From Zoogloea sp035335645 (lineage in GTDB: Bacteria; Pseudomonadota; Gammaproteobacteria; Burkholderiales; Rhodocyclaceae), in the NCBI GenBank assembly GCA_035335645.1, contig DAOQMM010000004.1, positions 1 to 64,000 of the forward strand: a DNA stretch of 64,000 nt, given 5' to 3'. Both the position numbers and the translations under genes were made by a program. Every line of letters starts with the position of its first letter. Position 1 is the stretch's first letter. The notes under the pieces were generated by a model. The model ran no database searches and was not told the origin of the DNA. It saw only the letters and a list, made by a program, of their open reading frames with translations. Below are positions 58,193-64,000 of this stretch, one piece after another.

Positions 58193-60761
58193 GGGATTTC
58201 GCTTTCTTCTTGGTGCCGCCGGCTGCGCGCTTGGACGGGCCGGTGGAGGTGGAAGCCCGTGATCCGGCAGGCTTGGAGGACGTCTTGGTCGGCTTGGAGG
58301 GTTTCGATGCCTTGGCGGCCTTGGACGGTTTGGCGGCCTTGGACGTTTGCACCGACTTGGCAGGCTTGACCGGCGAACCGCCCGCATCCCCGGTCTTCGA
58401 GGCCGACCGAGCCCGACGCGGCGCGGTCTGGACCGGTGACTCCGGGGACACGATCGGGGCCATGACCTCGGCACCCGCAGTCCCATTGGCCACACGCCGG
58501 CGCCGGGCTGGCGCGGGCGTCTCGGCGGCGGCATCACCGCGCTCGGCCTCGGGCTGCCGGGCTGGCAGTGGGCCTTCGAGCAGGCGGAAGTCGATCTTCC
58601 CGGCTTCCATGTTCACCCGCACCAGTTGCACGCGCACCCGGTCCGACAGTCGATAACGCTTGCCGGTCCGCTCGCCGACCAGGGTGTGATGGGCATCGTC
58701 GAAGTGATAGTAGTCGTTACCCAGGTCAGAGATGTGCACCAGGCCTTCGACGAACACGTCATCCAGGGCGACGAAGAGGCCGAAGGGCACGACGGCGGAC
58801 ACACTGCCGATGAACTCCTCGCCGATGCGGTCACGCATGTAGTAGCACTTGAGCCAGTTCTCCACGTCCCGGTCGGCCTCGTCGGCCCGTCGCTCGGTCA
58901 TGGAGCAATGCAGGCCGATGGCCTCCCACTCGCCCGATTCCTGCGGCGGCTGATAGCGTTCGCCGGTGAGCACCGCCTTGATGGCACGGTGGACCAACAG
59001 GTCAGGGTAGCGCCGGATCGGTGACGTGAAATGGGTGTAGGCCTCGTAGGCCAGCCCGAAGTGCCCCAGATTGTCCGGGCTGTAAACGGCCTGGCGCAGG
59101 GAGCGCAGCATGACCGTCTGGAGCAGTTGCAGGTCCGGCCGGCCCTGCAGGCTGGCCAGCAGCCGCGCGTAATCGCCCGCGTGGGGATCGTCGCCGCCGG
59201 GGAGCTGAAGTCCGAAGGATCCCAGGAATTCCCGCAATTTCACGAGCTTTTCGGGCGTCGGGCCTTCATGGACCCGGTACAGCGCCGGATGCTCGTGGCG
59301 CTGCAGGAACTCCGACGCGCACACGTTGGCGGCCAGCATGCACTCTTCGATCAGGCGATGGGCATCGTTGCGGCTTTCGGGCACGATCTTCTCGATCTTG
59401 CCTTGATCATCGAAGATCATCCGCGTTTCCTGCGTTTCAAAATCGATCGCACCCCGCTTGGCCCGCGCCTTGAGGAGCACCCGGAACAGCTTGTCCAGGT
59501 TCTGCAGATGGGGCAGCAAGGCACCGACGGTCTCCAGCGCCGCCGGATCCTGATCGTAAAGGGCAGCCGCCACCTGGGTGTAGGTGAGCCGCGCGTGGGA
59601 GAACATCACCGCCGGATAGAAGCGGAACTGCTTGATCGTGCCGGTCTGGGTGATGGCCATGTCGCACACCATGCACAGGCGCTCCACCTGCGGGTTGAGC
59701 GAACACAGGCCGTTGGAGAGCTTCTCCGGCAGCATCGGGATGACCCGCCGCGGGAAATACACCGAGTTGCCCCGCTCGTAAGCCGAATCGTCCAGGGCCG
59801 AGCCGGGGCGCACGTAGTGGGAGACATCCGCGATCGCCACCACCAGCCGGAAACCCCGTCCCTGGCGCTCGCAATAGACGGCGTCGTCAAAGTCACGGGC
59901 GGTTTCGCCGTCGATGGTCACCAGCGGCAGGCCGGTGATGTCCTCGCGGCCCTTCCAGTCGGTCTTGCGCACCTTGTCCGGCAGGCGCCGGGTCTGCTCC
60001 TTGGCGGCGGACGGGAACTCGAAAGGCAACTCGTGCTTGCGCAGGGCGATCTCGATTTCCATGCCGGGATCGGCGTAATTGCCCAGCACCTCGACGACGC
60101 GCCCGACAGGCTGGGCGTAGCGGGTCGGCTGCTGGACCAGTTCCACCACCACGACCTGACCGGCCGTCACCTTGGCCTTGCCAGCGGAGGCGAGCAGGAT
60201 TTCCTGGGCGATGCGACGGTTTTCCGGCACCACCAGCGTGACCCCGTTCTCCACAAGCACGCGCCCGACGATGCGGGTGTTGGCCCGCTCGAGCACCTCG
60301 ACGAGCTTGCCTTCGGGCCGCCCGCGCCGGTCGGTGCCAGCAATGCGCACAAGGGCCCGATCACCATGCAGCACCTCGCGCATCTCGTTGGGGCCGAGGA
60401 AGATGTCCTGCCCTTCCCCGTCCGGCACTAGAAAACCGTAGCCGTCCGGATGGCCCTGGACCGTCCCACGGATCAGATCCGCCTTGTTCGGCAGCAGGTA
60501 GGCATTGCGCCGGTTGCGCACCAGCTGACCATCCCGCTCCATGGCGAAGAGACGGCGTTCGAAGAATTCGCGCTCATGGGACGCGATGTCCATGGCATCG
60601 ACGAGGTCAGCCAGGCTCAGGGGCACGCCGCGGTCGGCGAGCACCTGTTCGATGAACTCCCGACTCGGGAGGGGAAATTCGTAAGTTGCCACTTCCCGCT
60701 CGTAAAACGGGTCGCTGCGGCGGAATGCACTCAGTTTTTTGGGTGTCTTGGGTTTAGGCAT
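58185..60761 (-). CDS. rnr: ribonuclease R
   Basis: 858 residues. A 3'-5' exoribonuclease that degrades structured RNA. Domains in order: HTH-like N-terminus, cold-shock domains (GTVQGHPDGYGFLVPDGEGQ), the RNB catalytic domain with the Asp cluster near DITGLPLVTIDGETARDFDD, AVYCERQGRGFRLVVAIADV, and a C-terminal S1 domain (IGSVSAVVPFGLFVALDDVF). The last 120 residues are a lysine/alanine/serine-rich tail, longer and more repetitive than the E. coli tail, likely for RNA binding. Its ATG lies exactly beside the -35 box of the divergent tRNA-Leu promoter, and no strong ribosome binding site is visible. Confidence 0.95.
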   Translation of the reverse strand: MPKPKTPKKLSAFRRSDPFYEREVATYEFPLPSREFIEQVLADRGVPLSLADLVDAMDIASHEREFFERRLFAMERDGQLVRNRRNAYLLPNKADLIRGTVQGHPDGYGFLVPDGEGQDIFLGPNEMREVLHGDRALVRIAGTDRRGRPEGKLVEVLERANTRIVGRVLVENGVTLVVPENRRIAQEILLASAGKAKVTAGQVVVVELVQQPTRYAQPVGRVVEVLGNYADPGMEIEIALRKHELPFEFPSAAKEQTRRLPDKVRKTDWKGREDITGLPLVTIDGETARDFDDAVYCERQGRGFRLVVAIADVSHYVRPGSALDDSAYERGNSVYFPRRVIPMLPEKLSNGLCSLNPQVERLCMVCDMAITQTGTIKQFRFYPAVMFSHARLTYTQVAAALYDQDPAALETVGALLPHLQNLDKLFRVLLKARAKRGAIDFETQETRMIFDDQGKIEKIVPESRNDAHRLIEECMLAANVCASEFLQRHEHPALYRVHEGPTPEKLVKLREFLGSFGLQLPGGDDPHAGDYARLLASLQGRPDLQLLQTVMLRSLRQAVYSPDNLGHFGLAYEAYTHFTSPIRRYPDLLVHRAIKAVLTGERYQPPQESGEWEAIGLHCSMTERRADEADRDVENWLKCYYMRDRIGEEFIGSVSAVVPFGLFVALDDVFVEGLVHISDLGNDYYHFDDAHHTLVGERTGKRYRLSDRVRVQLVRVNMEAGKIDFRLLEGPLPARQPEAERGDAAAETPAPARRRRVANGTAGAEVMAPIVSPESPVQTAPRRARSASKTGDAGGSPVKPAKSVQTSKAAKPSKAAKASKPSKPTKTSSKPAGSRASTSTGPSKRAAGGTKKKAKSRV

Positions 60762-60788
60762 TGACAGGGATGATTGCTCTTCTATAAT
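60761..60788 (+). promoter_or_regulatory. sigma-70 promoter of tRNA-Leu
   Basis: Perfect TTGACA (60761-60766) and perfect TATAAT (60783-60788) with a 16-bp spacer; transcription should begin near 60795, a few bases before the tRNA. The -35 box starts on the first base of the divergent rnr start codon, so rnr translation start and tRNA promoter share DNA. Confidence 0.9.
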
Positions 60789-60800
60789 GGCGTCTTCGTT

Positions 60801-60885
60801 GCCCAGATGGCGAAATTGGTAGACGCGCTAGTTTCAGGTACTAGTGCCGCGAGGCGTGGAGGTTCGAGTCCTCTTCTGGGCACCA
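60801..60885 (+). tRNA. tRNA-Leu (anticodon CAG)
   Basis: 85 nt including encoded CCA. Acceptor arms GCCCAGA / TCTGGGC pair fully, with A as discriminator. The D-arm has TGGCGAAATTGGTAGACGC; the anticodon stem CTAGT/ACTAG encloses TTCAGGT with CAG at 60835-60837. The long variable arm (GCCGCGAGGCG region) is typical of tRNA-Leu, and the T-arm has GGTTCGAGTCC. It is a single gene between rnr and purA. Confidence 0.97.
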
Positions 60886-60901
60886 GAGATATTCAAGAGA
60901 G

Positions 60902-60926
60902 AGCCGGTCGATTCGACCGGCTTTTT
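60902..60926 (+). terminator. terminator of tRNA-Leu
   Basis: An 8-bp perfect stem (AGCCGGTC / GACCGGCT) with a 5-nt loop followed by TTTT ends the tRNA-Leu transcript 17 bases after the mature 3' end. Confidence 0.9.
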
Positions 60927-60998
60927 CTTTGTGTGTGTTGACAAGCAGGGGCGCGTTCTGAAGGACAGGAAACAGCGCAAAAGGATTGCAGGATCGAC

Positions 60999-61039
60999 AA
61001 GCCGGACCGCGGAGAGTTTTCCGCGTGCCGGCTTTTTTT
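60999..61039 (+). terminator. second terminator-like hairpin between tRNA-Leu and purA
   Basis: Arms AAGCCGG (60999-61005) and CCGGCTT (61028-61034) enclose CGCGG / CCGCG, with a small internal loop between, and a T-run follows on the rightward strand. The T-run is on the tRNA-Leu side, so it may be a backup terminator; on the purA side no T-run follows. The rest of 60927-61059 shows nothing. Confidence 0.65.
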
Positions 61040-61059
61040 CATTGTGGTCGTCGTCGATC

Positions 61060-62370
<1,311 letters not shown>

Positions 62371-62374
62371 GCGT

Positions 62375-63544
62375 TCATTCTCCTTGAAGCGGTTCAACCT
62401 GCCAGGCACCGCCCCGCAGAACCAGTCGCCGGTCACAGCCGGCCTCACGCCACGTGCCGTCATGGCCGGGCAATTCAATCACGACGATCTCGCCCGACGC
62501 ACGCAGCCGGCCGACCTCCTGGGCAAATCCCGGCGCCGAGCACTCGCCGGCGAGGATCATGCCCCGCCCTGCCCCGTCGGGCGTCTGGGCCGCCAGTTCG
62601 CGCAGATCCAGGCTGAAGCCCGTGGCCGGCCGACCACGCCCGAAGGCCGTCCCGACCCGGTCGTAGCGCCCGCCCTGGGCGAGGGCCACCGGCGAGGTGC
62701 CGCCGTACGCGGCAAACATCACGCCGCTGTGGTAGTGGTAACCGCGCAGGTCCGCCAGATCGAAGCTGATGGGTAGATCGGCGAGAAGTCGCGACAGCGA
62801 CTCCAGATCATCCAGTGCGCCCCGAACATCCGCATCATCCAACCCGCTCAAAACCCCACGGGCACGCTCGAGCACTTCGGGCCCGCCATACAGGGTCGGC
62901 AGCACCAGCAGCGCGGAGCGGACCGCCTCCGGCGCGTCACCAAGAAGATCACGCAAGCCGGGAATGTCCTTGGACTGCAAACAATCGAACAACGATTCCT
63001 GCTGCTCGTCCCGCAGCCCTGCCCGCGCCGCCAGGGCACGGAACAGTCCCACATGACCGAGATCGATGCGTGACGTGGTGACGCCCGCAATCTGCAAGGA
63101 CTCGGCCAGCAGCCGGATCACTTCCGCATCCGCCTCGAGGCCGGCATGACCGTAAAGCTCGGCCCCCAACTGAAGGGGCTCGCGGGTCGCCGTCAACGAA
63201 GACGGCAAGGCATGGGCCACACTGCCGCAATAGCACAGCCGTGCAACGCCCTGCCGGTTGAGCAGGTGCGCGTCGATGCGTGCCACCTGCGGCGTGATGT
63301 CAGCCCGCACGCCCATGGTCCGGCCGGAGAGCTGGTCCACGAGCTTGAGCGTCTTGAGCTGCAGATCCTGACCGGCACCGGTCAGCAGGGATTCAAGATA
63401 TTCGAGCAGCGGCGGCATCACGAGCTGGTAGCCATTGAGCCGGAATGCATCGAGCAGACGGCAACGCAGACTTTCCAGCTTTTCGGCCTCTGCCGGCAGG
63501 ACGTCCTGGATATGTTCGGGTAGAACCCAACGCAACATGGGCAT
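62375..63544 (-). CDS. hisZ: ATP phosphoribosyltransferase regulatory subunit HisZ
   Basis: 389 residues. A catalytically dead histidyl-tRNA-synthetase paralogue that combines with short-form HisG to start histidine synthesis. Class II synthetase features remain: EHIQDVLPAEAEKLESLRCR at the start, NGYQLVMPPLLEYLESLLTG as motif 1, and TMGVRADITPQVARIDAHLL as motif 2-like; tRNA-binding residues and the anticodon domain are missing, which sets it apart from HisS. The C-terminus is shorter than HisS. The ATG at 63544 may be replaced by the ATG at 63538. The hflC-DUF2065-hisZ-purA order is common in betaproteobacteria. Confidence 0.93.
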   Translation of the reverse strand: MPMLRWVLPEHIQDVLPAEAEKLESLRCRLLDAFRLNGYQLVMPPLLEYLESLLTGAGQDLQLKTLKLVDQLSGRTMGVRADITPQVARIDAHLLNRQGVARLCYCGSVAHALPSSLTATREPLQLGAELYGHAGLEADAEVIRLLAESLQIAGVTTSRIDLGHVGLFRALAARAGLRDEQQESLFDCLQSKDIPGLRDLLGDAPEAVRSALLVLPTLYGGPEVLERARGVLSGLDDADVRGALDDLESLSRLLADLPISFDLADLRGYHYHSGVMFAAYGGTSPVALAQGGRYDRVGTAFGRGRPATGFSLDLRELAAQTPDGAGRGMILAGECSAPGFAQEVGRLRASGEIVVIELPGHDGTWREAGCDRRLVLRGGAWQVEPLQGE

Positions 63545-63550
63545 GGTGTC

Positions 63551-63736
63551 TCAGGAAAAAACGATCAGTACGATCAGGCCGACGAGCATGGAGCTGAGTC
63601 CGATGAAACGGATCTGCCCGTCGGACATGCGCACGAGACGGGTGAAGGTCTCGCGCCACATCTTGGGCGCCACAAAGGGCAACAGGCCTTCAAGCACCAG
63701 CATCAGTGCGAAAGCCAGAAACAGGGAGGATCCCAT
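63551..63736 (-). CDS. DUF2065 small membrane protein (YjeT-like)
   Basis: 61 residues with two membrane helices: LFLAFALMLVLEGLLPFVAP at the start and FIGLSSMLVGLIVLIVFS at the end, joined by a basic loop. Length and pattern match DUF2065, found next to hflKC. It overlaps the hflC stop by one base (TAATG), so it is translationally coupled. The function is unknown; association with HflKC is inferred from position. Confidence 0.9.
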   Translation of the reverse strand: MGSSLFLAFALMLVLEGLLPFVAPKMWRETFTRLVRMSDGQIRFIGLSSMLVGLIVLIVFS

Positions 63737-64000
63737 TATTTTGCGCTCTTGCCGCCCTTGTTCGCGTCCGCCGGTGCGGTCGCCGTGCCTCGGCCGCCGG
63801 CACTCTTCATGTACTTGAAGAAATCGGCGTTGGGCTCGAGCACGAGCACGTCGGACTTGCTCTTGAAGCTGTTCCGGTAGGCATCGAGACTGCGGTAGAA
63901 GGCAAAGAACTCCGGATTCTGGCTGAAAGCCTGGGCGTAGATCGCGGATGCCTTGGCATCGCCTTCGCCCTTGACCTTCTGGGCTTCGCGATAGGCCTCG
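63736..64000 (-). CDS. hflC: HflC protease modulator, C-terminal part (cut by window edge)
   Basis: The last 87 codons of hflC; the start lies beyond base 64000. The translation reads EAYREAQKVKGEGDAKASAI and SQNPEFFAFYRSLDAYRNSF, then SDVLVLEPNADFFKYMK, which is the conserved HflC end of the SPFH/band-7 domain. The last 20 residues are alanine/lysine-rich. HflC forms with HflK a membrane complex that regulates FtsH. The gene is partial only because of the window boundary. Confidence 0.92.
   Translation of the reverse strand, partial: EAYREAQKVKGEGDAKASAIYAQAFSQNPEFFAFYRSLDAYRNSFKSKSDVLVLEPNADFFKYMKSAGGRGTATAPADANKGGKSAK

Overview
The window reads as a chromosome segment of a GC-rich Gram-negative bacterium, most likely a betaproteobacterium of the Rhodocyclales (Zoogloea/Thauera/Azoarcus/Dechloromonas relatives). 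This rests on the purA-hisZ-DUF2065-hflC order at the right end, the rnr-rlmB pair, and a large exosortase A (XrtA, EpsH-type) exopolysaccharide locus whose family members are typical of floc-forming and biofilm-forming betaproteobacteria. The placement is inference; there is no rRNA in the window.

Layout. (1) 1-2861: an unassigned flank, an O-antigen-ligase-like membrane protein and ybiB. (2) 2866-9361: a two-gene unit of a caspase-like protease and an 1820-residue protein carrying two alpha/beta-hydrolase modules, a CHAT (caspase-fold) protease and a helical repeat tail. It has its own candidate promoter, an internal hairpin and a strong hairpin at the end. I consider it the best candidate for an undescribed system. 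(3) 9379-12311: nasA, the assimilatory nitrate reductase, behind an NtrC-type site and a sigma-54 promoter, closed by a bidirectional terminator. (4) 12331-53663: the XrtA exopolysaccharide locus, 33 genes. A short leftward operon (acyl carrier protein, two hydrolases) diverges from a rightward operon (glycosyltransferases, N-acyltransferase, acyl-CoA ligase, PLP decarboxylase, flippase, an asparagine-synthase-like protein, a heparinase-like lyase). A leftward array of about 27 kb and 22 genes follows. It starts with export lipoprotein, chain-length regulator and tyrosine autokinase, passes through exosortase, amidotransferases, glycosyltransferases and a GDP-mannose dehydrogenase, and ends with deacetylases and a lyase-like protein. 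(5) 53856-56743: a DUF1302-type outer-membrane protein, an ABC ATPase without a permease, and a divergent LolA-like periplasmic protein. (6) 56758-64000: housekeeping genes (HugZ-like, rlmB, rnr, tRNA-Leu, purA, hisZ, DUF2065, hflC 3' part).

How the genes fit together. The eps genes encode synthesis of an acidic, probably uronate-containing and amidated polymer (GDP-mannose dehydrogenase plus two intact glutamine amidotransferases), its flipping, chain-length control and export, trimming by deacetylases and lyases, and the XrtA protein-sorting protease. An acyl carrier protein, AMP-forming ligase, BtrK-like PLP decarboxylase, acyltransferase and two hydrolases look like a carrier-bound aminoacyl module that decorates the polymer or sorted proteins. 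No PEP-CTERM substrate protein, PrsK/PrsR regulator or initiating sugar-phosphate transferase is visible in the window, so these must lie elsewhere.
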